This document shows, piece by piece, positions 1-6,195 of a stretch of 7,370 nt of DNA. Source of the stretch: Desulfuromonadales bacterium (GTDB taxonomy: Bacteria; Desulfobacterota; Desulfuromonadia; Desulfuromonadales; JACZKF01); NCBI GenBank assembly GCA_014860175.1, contig JACZKF010000214.1, positions 1-7,370 on the forward strand, read 5' to 3'. Each line of letters starts with the position of its first letter. The first letter of the stretch is position 1. The notes below the pieces were generated by a model, which saw nothing but the letters and a program-made list of their open reading frames with translations, was not told the DNA's origin and searched no databases. The position numbers were made by a program, and so were the translations under genes.

Positions 1-405
1 CTCCCGCACCTGGGCTCTGAACCCCCGGTGCCCCCCCTGCAGCTGGCGGGCCGCCAGCCCGGCCAGGTCAAAAAAAGTGGCCAGCGCCTTGCTGCGCATC
101 CCCCCGCGCCAGCAAAAGACCACCATCGGCGCCTTGCGCCCGGCCAAGGCCGCTTCGGCCTGCCGGACCAGAGCCGGAATCCGCGGCGCCACCAGCTCGA
201 CCCCCAGGTGGCGGGCGGCCGCCTTCCCCTCCTGCTTGTAGAGGGTGCCAACCCGGGCTCGCTCATCGTCGGAGAAAATCGGGATGTTCACCGCCCCCGG
301 AATGGTCGCCTCGGCAAACTCGGCAGGGGTGCGGGCATCGACGAGCAAAGCCCCCTTGTCGCGAAGCTCCAGGGCCTGCTCGAGGGTTATGGTGAGTTCG
401 GACAT
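1..405 (-). CDS. mnmH: tRNA 2-selenouridine synthase MnmH (SelU), N-terminal part, runs off the window
   Basis: The reading frame starts at ATG 405 and stays open to base 1, giving the first 135 residues. It is a rhodanese domain: LVDARTPAEF near residues 21-30, IPGAVNIPIF near 35-44, an ERARVGTLYKQ segment near 48-58, and the active-site loop VVFCWRGGMRS near 95-105 with Cys98 as the expected sulfur/selenium-transfer cysteine. The ERxxVGTxYKQ segment and the CxRGGxRS loop are typical of MnmH rather than of generic rhodaneses. MnmH replaces the sulfur of 2-thiouridine at the wobble position of Lys, Glu and Gln tRNAs with selenium from selenophosphate, via a geranylated intermediate. The C-terminal P-loop domain lies outside the window. 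No strong Shine-Dalgarno precedes the ATG, but a good promoter lies about 40 bases upstream. The gene is divergent from the tRNA-fMet unit. Family assignment is confident; completeness cannot be judged. Confidence 0.9.
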   Translation of the reverse strand, partial: MSELTITLEQALELRDKGALLVDARTPAEFAEATIPGAVNIPIFSDDERARVGTLYKQEGKAAARHLGVELVAPRIPALVRQAEAALAGRKAPMVVFCWRGGMRSKALATFFDLAGLAARQLQGGHRGFRAQVRE

Positions 406-445
406 GGTCTACCGCTGAAAAAAGAAGAGAGTAAAAGGATGTCTG

Positions 446-474
446 GTTATACCGGATTTCGCCTCAAGGGACAA
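446..474 (-). promoter_or_regulatory. Sigma-70 promoter of mnmH
   Basis: On the minus strand, TTGTCC (474-469) is followed after exactly 17 bases by TATAAC (451-446). The -10 matches the consensus at 5 of 6 positions and the -35 at 4 of 6. The predicted start of transcription is near 439, giving a leader of about 34 bases before the ATG at 405. Confidence 0.65.
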
Positions 475-510
475 GGGAGGGGTGCCCGCGTCGACTTTTT
501 ACGAAAGAGG

Positions 511-539
511 TTGACAACCGCCGCTCAGTGGCCTATTGT
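511..539 (+). promoter_or_regulatory. Strong sigma-70 promoter of the initiator tRNA
   Basis: A perfect -35 box TTGACA (511-516), a 17-base spacer and the -10 box TATTGT (534-539) predict a transcript starting about 6 to 8 bases before the mature tRNA 5' end at 553. A near-consensus promoter fits a stable RNA gene. The bases after the -10 are not clearly a GC-rich stringent discriminator. Confidence 0.85.
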
Positions 540-552
540 TCCGAACCGTTGA

Positions 553-630
<78 letters not shown>

Positions 631-638
631 AAATTGAT

Positions 639-673
639 AAGGGCCTGCTGATCCAGCAGGCCCTTTCTTTTTT
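639..673 (+). terminator. Intrinsic terminator of the tRNA-fMet unit
   Basis: A perfect 12-bp inverted repeat, AAGGGCCTGCTG (639-650) with CAGCAGGCCCTT (654-665), closes a 3-base loop and is followed by TCTTTTTT. It starts 10 bases after the CCA end, as expected for a monocistronic tRNA gene. Confidence 0.92.
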
Positions 674-713
674 CCCCTTCTTTTCCCTTCTCCCTTCCCT
701 GACTTCCCCCCCC
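666..713 (+). other. Polypyrimidine tract between terminator and beta-barrel gene
   Basis: 46 of these 48 bases are C or T on the plus strand; the only purines are at 701-702. The tract ends in a run of eight Cs (706-713). It includes the U-tract of the terminator and otherwise fills the leader region of the downstream gene. No convincing -35/-10 pair for that gene was found in or after it; TAGGAT at 718-723 is a weak -10 candidate without a good -35. Confidence 0.6.
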
Positions 714-751
714 ATGGTAGGATTAACCGTTGCATTGCTCCGGAGGATCGC

Positions 752-1213
752 GTGCGCTGGTTGGGGTTGTTCTGTCTGTTATCTGGTTTGTTGGTCACGC
801 CCGCCGGGGCTACCGGAGAGGTTTGCCTCGACCTCCCTCTGCCGCGCCTGGTGCACCCGGGCGACGACCTTCGCCTGACCGCCGCGCCGGCAGCGCCCCC
901 CAAAATCACCGTCACCGCCCCGGAAGTGCAGGTGACAGCCGAGGACGAACTGGTGTTGCTGAGCTTTGTCCCGACCCGGACCTTCTCCCCCTGGCTCGGC
1001 GCCGGCCTCAGCCTCGGCGACACGGAAGGGAGATTCGTGCCGACGGAAGTGCAGTTGGGGGCAGGGCTCGGTTGCAGTCTGGGCGACGATTTGCGCGTCA
1101 ACTTGGGGTGGCGTTTCATTACCAATGGCAGTGACGATCTGGGGACTTGGCTGAAAGATGCCGAGCGGGAGGATCTGCACCGGTTTTCTTTCCGGGTCGA
1201 GAAATCTTTCTAG
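752..1213 (+). CDS. Small exported protein, probable outer-membrane beta-barrel, function unknown
   Basis: The 153-residue frame begins with GTG at 752, preceded by a clear CGGAGGA Shine-Dalgarno (741-747) at proper spacing, which decides this start. Residues 1-20 form a signal peptide (a short MRW start, a hydrophobic LGLFCLLSGLLV core, and a possible signal peptidase I site after PAGA). The mature part of about 133 residues shows alternating hydrophobic strands: KITVTAPEVQV, an aromatic/glycine-rich WLGAGLSLG, GAGLGCSLGDDLRVNLGWRF, and a last strand FSFRVEKSF ending in Phe, the usual C-terminal residue of outer-membrane barrels recognised by BamA. The GAGLG...LRVNLGWRF pattern resembles small OmpW/opacity-type porin-like barrels, but the length allows only a few strands. 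The gene is convergent with the histidine kinase gene, 21 bases from its stop. I do not recognise the family. Confidence 0.78.
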   Translation: MRWLGLFCLLSGLLVTPAGATGEVCLDLPLPRLVHPGDDLRLTAAPAAPPKITVTAPEVQVTAEDELVLLSFVPTRTFSPWLGAGLSLGDTEGRFVPTEVQLGAGLGCSLGDDLRVNLGWRFITNGSDDLGTWLKDAEREDLHRFSFRVEKSF

Positions 1214-1234
1214 CCCCCCTTCGCGGCTGTCTGC

Positions 1235-2944
1235 CTACCCTAGCGGCAGCTGGAAATGGACCCGACTCCCCTCCCCTTGCCGGCTCTCGACCCAGATCCG
1301 GCCGCCGTGCGCTTCGATGTTGTGCCGAGCGATACTCATCCCCAGGCCGGTGCCACCGAGGGAGGTATCGGAAGCATCCCCCCGATAAAACCGTTCAAAA
1401 ACCCGCTCCCGCTGCTCGGCGCTCATGCCGATCCCCTGGTCGGTGATGGCCACTTCGTAGTTCCCCCCCTCCAGGCCGCCGGAAATCTGAATGAGCCCCC
1501 CCGCGGGTGAGTATTTGATGGCGTTGCCGATGATATTCTCCAGAACTTTGGCAATTCGCCGGTGGTCTATCCGCACGTAGAGCGGCTCTTCCGGCAGGTT
1601 CAGTTCAAACTGGTGTCGGCTGGAGTGCAGATCGAAGGAACGGATCACCCGCCGCAGCAAAAGATTGATGTCGGCGACGTCGAGGGTCAGCTCGAGCTCC
1701 CGCCCAGCCTCGAGGGATCCGACATCGAGCAGATCGTCGACCAGCAGCGACAGCCGTTCGGCCTTCTGGTGAACGAATTGCAGGCTTTCGCGCCGCACCT
1801 CGGCCGGCAGCGGATCGTCGCTCAACAGCAGTTCGGCGAAACCGATGATGGCGGTCAGCGGCGTCTGCAGCTCGTGGGCGGCGGTGGAGACGAATTCACT
1901 CTTCATCCGCTCGACTTCCCGCTCTCTGGTCACCTCGTGCAGCAAAATGACGGTGCCGGCCACCCCCTCGTTTCCTTCACGCAACGAAGAAGTACGCGCC
2001 TGGAAGAACCGTTCCCGACCCTGATCAAGGAGGGCAAACTCCAGACGATCGGCCGCACCGCTGAGCAAGGCGGTGCCAGCCAGCAGCGGCTCGGCCATCG
2101 CCTTCCGCAACGCCCGGCCAAGGGGCTGGTGAAGACAGATCCCCAGCAGATCTTCGGCGGCCCGGTTCACCAGCACCACCCGGTGATGAGCATCAACCAC
2201 GATCAGAGGGTCAGAGACCGAATGCAAAATGGCATCGAGTTTGCCGCGGGCGTCCCTGGCCTCGGCAAGGGCCGTGCGCAGGGCTGCCTCCGACGCTTTT
2301 TGTTCGGTGATGTCGTTATAGACCAGAACTATCTGGCTGAGAATACCGTCACTGCCGGTAATCGGCATCCCGACCACATCGTAATGGCGATCGCCGAAAA
2401 GAATATCGGAGCGGTGCTCCCCGTGGCCGCTGGCAATCACCTTCTCGAAGACGCATTCCGACATCTTCTCCTGGCGGCCGCAGATCGCTTCCGAGCATTG
2501 GCAACCCAGAGCGTCTTGGCCGGCGATCAGGAAGAACTCCTGCAGTTTACGGTTATAGGAAAGGATCTGCCGGGACGGATCGAGAACGAGAATGCCGGCG
2601 GCGGCGGCATGAAAAATGGCAGCGATTTCATCGCGGGCCTGGCCGAGCTGGTGGTTGGTGTACCGCAGGTGATCCAGGATCTGGGAAAAGGTTTCGGAAA
2701 CGATGCCGATCGGATCGAGGGCGATGAGATGTTCGTCGTCGAGCTCTTCCGACTTCAGGGGGCAGGTGCCGATGGTCTGCAGCAGTTGATCTACCTTCTC
2801 CCGGATATAGCGGATCTCCTTCTTCTGTTGTTGCTCCAGGCGGACGTTCTCCCGTCGCAAGGCGGCAAGCTCCGCCCGCAGTGACTCGAACTCCAGGCCA
2901 CGCTCCTCCACAGAGAGCTCCATCGTGCCGTGCTGGCTGGTCAT
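1235..2944 (-). CDS. Cytoplasmic PAS-PAS sensor histidine kinase
   Basis: With ATG at 2944 the product has 569 residues and no membrane segment. Order: an N-terminal coiled coil (about 15-55, rich in E/R/L/Q); PAS 1 (about 107-215, ending in VYNDITEQK); a short helical linker; PAS 2 (about 233-340, starting LDAILHSVSDPLIVVD, ending LLHEVTREREVER); a HisKA dimerisation domain with the phospho-acceptor His357 in STAAHELQTPLTAIIGF; and a HATPase domain with N box NIIGNAIKYSP (Asn474), G1 DQGIGM (502-507), F box FERFYRG and G2 GGTGLGMSIA. All catalytic boxes are intact. PAS 1 has a cysteine cluster, C-x-C-x4-C-x8-C (148, 150, 155, 164), which suggests a redox, metal or thiol ligand. The ATG overlaps the stop of the TusA-like gene as ATGA (2944-2941), implying translational coupling; an in-frame GTG at 2953 is a weaker alternative. 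No response regulator is nearby, so the partner is unknown. Confidence 0.95.
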   Translation of the reverse strand: MTSQHGTMELSVEERGLEFESLRAELAALRRENVRLEQQQKKEIRYIREKVDQLLQTIGTCPLKSEELDDEHLIALDPIGIVSETFSQILDHLRYTNHQLGQARDEIAAIFHAAAAGILVLDPSRQILSYNRKLQEFFLIAGQDALGCQCSEAICGRQEKMSECVFEKVIASGHGEHRSDILFGDRHYDVVGMPITGSDGILSQIVLVYNDITEQKASEAALRTALAEARDARGKLDAILHSVSDPLIVVDAHHRVVLVNRAAEDLLGICLHQPLGRALRKAMAEPLLAGTALLSGAADRLEFALLDQGRERFFQARTSSLREGNEGVAGTVILLHEVTREREVERMKSEFVSTAAHELQTPLTAIIGFAELLLSDDPLPAEVRRESLQFVHQKAERLSLLVDDLLDVGSLEAGRELELTLDVADINLLLRRVIRSFDLHSSRHQFELNLPEEPLYVRIDHRRIAKVLENIIGNAIKYSPAGGLIQISGGLEGGNYEVAITDQGIGMSAEQRERVFERFYRGDASDTSLGGTGLGMSIARHNIEAHGGRIWVESRQGEGSRVHFQLPLG

Positions 2945-3210
2945 GGCCAACACCCGGACGGCAGCGACGCTTCTCCGCCGATCAGAATCAGATAAGCCCC
3001 GTCCTCCTTCTCGACCTCGACATGGTAGCCCATATTGCGTGCCGCTGCGGGGATGGTAGCGGTGGCATCACGGTTGTCGGTGCGGATGGCCAACACCTGC
3101 TGCCCTGACCTCAACGGTTCGCGATGCATGGCAATGGTGCGCAATGCCGTAAGCAGCGTCGAGGGGCAAATTTGCCCCCGGATATCGAGCTCCAGCCTTT
3201 GGTTATCCAT
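2941..3210 (-). CDS. TusA-like sulfurtransferase/sulfur carrier protein with CPST motif
   Basis: The product is 89 residues from ATG 3210. The N-terminal LELDIRGQICPSTLLTALR places Cys15 at the start of the first helix, as in TusA/SirA/YedF proteins, followed by a beta-alpha-beta-beta fold (QQVLAIRTDN, AARNMGYHVEVEKED, AYLILIGG). In this family the cysteine carries a persulfide and passes sulfur between partners. The usual CPxP signature is here CPST, with Thr18 in place of the second proline. A second cysteine sits near the C-terminus (Cys87 in SGCWP). The gene lies between the YeeE/YedE transporter and the kinase; its stop overlaps the kinase start. The start is uncertain: an in-frame TTG at 3231, behind AAGGTGAGG at good spacing, would add seven residues, whereas ATG 3210 lacks a Shine-Dalgarno but gives the usual family length. 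A role as acceptor of imported sulfur is inference. Confidence 0.9.
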   Translation of the reverse strand: MDNQRLELDIRGQICPSTLLTALRTIAMHREPLRSGQQVLAIRTDNRDATATIPAAARNMGYHVEVEKEDGAYLILIGGEASLPSGCWP

Positions 3211-3246
3211 GGGCGTATCTTTTACGGCCAAGATGGTGCCTCACCT

Positions 3247-4350
3247 TCAGATAACGTACCGCGCCAGAAAGCGGCTCCCCAGCCAGGCCCCAGGAAAAAG
3301 GCCGGCGACGAACAGGAAACTGGGGAGAGCAAAAATCGCCATCCCCCCCCACAGATGCCAGATGGTGCAGCCAGCTCCGAGCCGCGCTGCCACTCCCATC
3401 AACACCCCGCCGCAAAGGACCGACAGGTATTGTCGCCGAGGGATCTGCCAGCGCAGATGCCATTCACCGAGAATCAGGGCCGAAGCCGCCGACCCCAGAG
3501 CAATGCCCCCTATCAAAGGCCACTGGATCGCGGCAATGGCATCCAGGCGAGCCCCTGCCCCCCCCCGCAGCGGCTGCGGATACAGCGGATGCAGGTAGTC
3601 GAGGGAATCGCTGGCAAAAAAAACGAGCCCGGCGAAATGCTCCGGTGCCATCCACCGCCCGGCCCAGCCAGCGATCTTGCTGTAGCCGGTGGTAATGCCG
3701 AGCGGCATCCCGACCGCCACGGCGGCAATACCGCCGATCAGCGCGATCAGCAAGGCCGCTTTCCATGGCTGGAGGTACCCCTCGGCAAAGGCGGATCGCC
3801 GCCAATCGCTCTTTTTTCGCCAACGACGAAAAACCAGCAGACAGAGGCCGAACCCGACCGCCACCAAGGGGGTCGGAGCCATGCCGCTCCATTGGGGGAG
3901 GGTGGTGGCAGTGGCCAAGCTGAGACGTCCCGCCAGCGCCGACCAGGTCGGGTGCATTTCGGCATAGAGAGCGCTGCCGAGGACAATCCCGAGCACGGCC
4001 ATGGCGCTCGGCACACTCCCGGCGCCGGCTTTATACAAGGTGCCGACCACGCAGCCACCGGCCAGGACCATGCCGATACCGAAGACGCAGCCGCCGACCA
4101 GATGGGTTACCGAAGGGGGGCCGAACAGCGGAAAAGGGAGCTGGAACCCGCCGGCCAGACGTCCTAGTTCGAACAGCAACATGGCGGCTGCTACCACCAC
4201 CAGTTGCATCCGCAACTGAAACCCGTCGCCAAACAGAAACAGATCGCGAAAAGCCCGAGCGATACAGAAATCGGACCGGTGCATGATCCAGCCGGCAGCC
4301 ACCCCCAAGGCCAGGAAAAGAGTCGTGATCAGCAGCAAAGGGGACTCCAT
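3247..4350 (-). CDS. YeeE/YedE family sulfur (thiosulfate-type) transporter
   Basis: The 367-residue protein is very hydrophobic with about nine or ten membrane segments. It shows two related halves, each with the family's short cysteine/glycine motifs: HRSDFC (Cys29), GGCVFGIGMVLAGGCVVG (Cys88, Cys100), and late in the protein LGAGCTIWHLWGG (Cys328). In the characterised homologue TsuA, conserved cysteines in the central pore relay thiosulfate across the inner membrane; the same arrangement here supports uptake of thiosulfate or a related sulfane-sulfur anion. The ATG at 4350 is preceded by GAGGA at a rather long spacing. A TusA-like gene follows closely downstream, the usual YeeE/YeeD-type pairing, and the kinase completes the operon. 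Two G-runs in the coding strand (eight at 3343-3350, nine at 3558-3566) lie within the gene without breaking it. Family assignment is strong; the substrate is inferred. Confidence 0.93.
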   Translation of the reverse strand: MESPLLLITTLFLALGVAAGWIMHRSDFCIARAFRDLFLFGDGFQLRMQLVVVAAAMLLFELGRLAGGFQLPFPLFGPPSVTHLVGGCVFGIGMVLAGGCVVGTLYKAGAGSVPSAMAVLGIVLGSALYAEMHPTWSALAGRLSLATATTLPQWSGMAPTPLVAVGFGLCLLVFRRWRKKSDWRRSAFAEGYLQPWKAALLIALIGGIAAVAVGMPLGITTGYSKIAGWAGRWMAPEHFAGLVFFASDSLDYLHPLYPQPLRGGAGARLDAIAAIQWPLIGGIALGSAASALILGEWHLRWQIPRRQYLSVLCGGVLMGVAARLGAGCTIWHLWGGMAIFALPSFLFVAGLFPGAWLGSRFLARYVI

Positions 4351-4392
4351 CGGTCGGCGAGTTCCTCGGAGAGGAAGGTAAGAATTTTTTCA

Positions 4393-4408
4393 TGCAGAAA
4401 GTGTGCCT
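4393..4408 (-). promoter_or_regulatory. Candidate sigma-54 (-24/-12) promoter of the yedE-tusA-kinase operon
   Basis: The minus strand reads AGGCACACTTTCTGCA, where the invariant GG (4407-4406) and GC (4395-4394) are exactly 10 bases apart, as sigma-54 RNA polymerase requires. Five of six bases of TGGCAC and four of five of TTGCA match. Transcription would start near 4382, leaving a leader of about 32 bases before the ATG at 4350. A sigma-54 promoter would need an enhancer-binding activator; no activator gene or clear upstream dyad site is visible. The alternative, a sigma-70 start from TATACT at 4479-4474, lacks a recognisable -35. Confidence 0.42.
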
Positions 4409-4576
4409 ATGCCCCCCCTCTCCTCCTTTGCACGCCTCGGTCTGGTAGGCAAAAAAACCCCAAATCAGGAGAGAGTATAATTTTTGACCAGGAGGGGGAG
4501 AACTCTGATAGGGAAGAAAGGAGGAGGGGCCGAGCCAAGTGAAAAGACGGAAAGGGCCGCCAGAACGCAGGAGAAG

Positions 4577-4604
4577 AAAAAAACCCCGGGCCAGAAGCCC
4601 GGGG
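4577..4604 (-). terminator. Intrinsic terminator for leftward transcription from the MFS gene
   Basis: On the minus strand an 8-bp perfect GC stem, CCCCGGGC with GCCCGGGG (4604-4597 and 4591-4584), closes a 5-base loop and is followed directly by seven Ts (4583-4577). It lies about 185 bases beyond the MFS stop codon, an unusually long 3' UTR. Confidence 0.85.
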
Positions 4605-4707
4605 CCATTCTAGGGAGACGTGGAACGGCCGAAATTTCTTCGGCGGTTGCAACCGGGCGGTTAGAGGGGATTCACCGCTTGGCCTTACCAACTTGGACGA
4701 AGGAGCC
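4577..4707 (-). ncRNA. Candidate structured 3' UTR or small RNA ending at the terminator
   Basis: Read on the minus strand, four inverted repeats follow one another before the terminator. A nested stem spans 4707-4681 (AAGG/CCTT around a CCA/TGG inner stem). GCGGT pairs with ACCGC (4678-4674 with 4661-4657). CGGTTGCAACCG is a perfect 12-base palindrome (4655-4644). GCCGAA pairs with TTCGGC (4644-4639 with 4633-4628). Tandem hairpins ending in a Rho-independent terminator are the form of 3'-UTR-derived small RNAs. It matches no riboswitch or RNA family I can recognise, and no promoter of its own is convincing, so the 5' end is unknown. GC-rich sequence produces some hairpins by chance. Confidence 0.25.
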
Positions 4708-4788
4708 GGGGGAGGGTTTACGCCAAAATTCGCTTGCCGTATTTTTCACCGCTGGAGGGTAGGAAGCACAGTCGTGAGATTTTATTCC

Positions 4789-6135
4789 TTAAGGGGGAGG
4801 AGATGAGAAAACGGCGCGAAACCAAAGGAGGGAAGCCGCGACGGTGATCGCCGCTACCAGAAAAACCAGGCGAAAAGGGGCAACCGGCGACACCTCGGGA
4901 AACAGCTGAGGGATAAGTTCCAGCAACTGCCCGGCGATGGCGGCGCCGAAAGCCCCGGAGGTGAAAAATACCAGGTTGTAGAACCCCATGCCGACGCCGA
5001 GATGGCGATGGGAGAGGGTCAGTGAAATGGTCTTGGCCAGGGAAGCCTGGATGAAAGCAAAGCCGACGTAGCTGACCACCAGGATGGCCACCAATACCTC
5101 TACCCTGGCGGCGGCAAAAGCGGCCAGCAGGAAAAATCCGGCCAGCAGCAGCAACAGCCCGCCGCGAACCATGACCGGGCCGCCCAGCCGGTCGGCCAGG
5201 CGACCGCCCAGATGGCCGAGAATGGCGGCGCTGACCGCCCCGGGGAAGATGACCAGGCCAATGCGCCAGGTCTCCAACTGGTGCACCTGGCGCAGCAGCA
5301 TCGGCATCAGAAAAAACAGGCCGAAGACCGTCCCCACCGCCAGGAAGACGGTGAGCAGCCCCCCTCGGTAGTACCGGCTGGCAAACAGGTCCGGTGGCAC
5401 GAAGGGGTCGGCGGCACGGCGGATATGACCGACGAAGGCGGCCAGAGCGACGGCACCCGCCGGCAGCGCCCACAACTCCCGCTGGGCCACAAACATCAGC
5501 AGCAGGCCGACGGTGCCGGCCAGCAGCAGCGCGCCGCGAAGGTCAAAGAGCCGGCCCGACTTTTCAGGTCGGGGAAGGAGGCGCCGAAACAGAGGGATCG
5601 CCACCAAAGTGGCAATCGACAGCAGAAACAGGAAACGCCAGTGCAGTTGGCCGGCCAGGAAGCCACCCACCACCGGCCCGACACCGGCAGCGAAGGCGAC
5701 CGTAGAAGCCAGGGCTCCGAGCACCCGACCGCGCGACTCGGGGGGGAAATAGTGGGTGGCCACCAGCATCGCCATGGCTGGGATCGCCCCACCGCCGCTC
5801 GCCTGGACTACCCGGGCGACCACCAGCAACGGGTACCAGGCGGAGAAATATCCCAGAATGGCACCGGCATTAAACAGCAGCAGGCCGATGGTGATCAGGT
5901 CCCGCACCGGGTAGAGATCGGCCAACTTGCCGTAGGTGACCGCTGCGACGGCAAAAACAACGATGTAGGCGGTCAGCACCCAGCTGACTTTGCCGGGAGA
6001 AAGGACAAATTCATCGGCAATGTCGGGGACCGCTACATTAAACATGGTGCCGTTGAGCACCGAGAAGAAAACAGTAAAACAGAGGAGCGGCACGATCCTG
6101 GCCTGCAGGCGCGCTCCATGATCCGGCTGATCCAT
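4789..6135 (-). CDS. MFS drug/proton antiporter, 14-helix DHA2 type, Tet(K)/Tet(L)-like
   Basis: The 448-residue protein has about 14 predicted helices. The first loop carries motif A, YGKLADLYPVRDLITIG (68-84). The end of helix 5 has the antiporter motif C, GVGPVVGGFLAG (151-162). Helix 1 has the D1-type motif LNGTMFNVAVPDIADEF (27-43), with Asn28 where QacA-type pumps have Asp, as in Tet(K)/Tet(L). Further segments follow the Tet(L) pattern closely: an HWRFLFLLSI stretch (165-174), HIRRAADPFVPP (237-248), VHQLETWRIGLVIFPG (284-299), then a second motif-A-like GGRLADRLGGP. These proteins export tetracycline or other drugs, and some also exchange Na+/K+ for H+, at the inner membrane. The ATG at 6135 follows CCGGAG at good spacing. 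The upstream small membrane protein gene ends 60 bases away, so co-transcription is likely. The substrate cannot be told from sequence. Confidence 0.94.
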   Translation of the reverse strand: MDQPDHGARLQARIVPLLCFTVFFSVLNGTMFNVAVPDIADEFVLSPGKVSWVLTAYIVVFAVAAVTYGKLADLYPVRDLITIGLLLFNAGAILGYFSAWYPLLVVARVVQASGGGAIPAMAMLVATHYFPPESRGRVLGALASTVAFAAGVGPVVGGFLAGQLHWRFLFLLSIATLVAIPLFRRLLPRPEKSGRLFDLRGALLLAGTVGLLLMFVAQRELWALPAGAVALAAFVGHIRRAADPFVPPDLFASRYYRGGLLTVFLAVGTVFGLFFLMPMLLRQVHQLETWRIGLVIFPGAVSAAILGHLGGRLADRLGGPVMVRGGLLLLLAGFFLLAAFAAARVEVLVAILVVSYVGFAFIQASLAKTISLTLSHRHLGVGMGFYNLVFFTSGAFGAAIAGQLLELIPQLFPEVSPVAPFRLVFLVAAITVAASLLWFRAVFSSPPP

Positions 6136-6195
6136 GACGGCTCCGGTTGAGGCAATCCGGTCAATATAACCGGCCGCGAGGCAGGGACCAACTCT

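Larger units (their letters stand above)
4351..4788 (-). other. 438-bp gene-free gap between MFS transporter and YeeE/YedE operon
   Basis: No reading frame here has a convincing start, codon pattern or family motif; the frames present are rich in Arg, Pro and Lys and look like chance openings. Reading the minus strand from right to left, the gap holds a series of stem-loops (4628-4707), an intrinsic terminator (4577-4604), a strongly pyrimidine-rich stretch (about 4490-4576), a T-rich patch with an isolated TATACT (4474-4479), and the sigma-54-like element (4393-4408) just before the transporter start. The terminator and the promoter candidate separate two transcription units. Confidence 0.7.

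Noticed and set aside
1214..1250. Possible bidirectional terminator between the convergent beta-barrel and kinase genes
   Set aside because: Only a 5-bp CTGCC/GGCAG repeat that overlaps the kinase's last codons, and there is no T-tract on either side.
1562..2884. 440-codon plus-strand frame opposite the histidine kinase
   Set aside because: The opposite strand encodes a complete kinase with all motifs; this is a high-GC antisense shadow with no recognisable domain.
4474..4481. TATAAT on the plus strand and TATACT on the minus strand in the gap
   Set aside because: Neither has a recognisable -35 at 16-18 bases, and the plus-strand version would drive nothing but antisense RNA.
4612..4715. 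tRNA-like look on the minus strand (CCAAGTTGGTAAGGC resembling a D arm, GGTTGCAACC resembling a T arm)
   Set aside because: No matching acceptor stem, no 5-bp stem with a 7-base anticodon loop, and the T loop lacks TTCGAAT. Treated as coincidental hairpins.
4484..4762. 92-codon plus-strand frame in the intergenic gap
   Set aside because: It runs antisense through the terminator and hairpins, is dominated by Arg/Lys/Gly/Glu from purine-rich sequence, and has no ribosome site or family motif.
5212..6150. 312-codon plus-strand frame opposite the MFS gene
   Set aside because: Gln/Gly/Arg-rich composition typical of the antisense of a membrane-protein gene; no motif and no ribosome site.
6136..6195. 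CCGGT/ACCGG hairpin between the small membrane protein and the MFS gene
   Set aside because: A 5-bp stem with a 7-base loop and no T-tract; not a terminator and not clearly regulatory.
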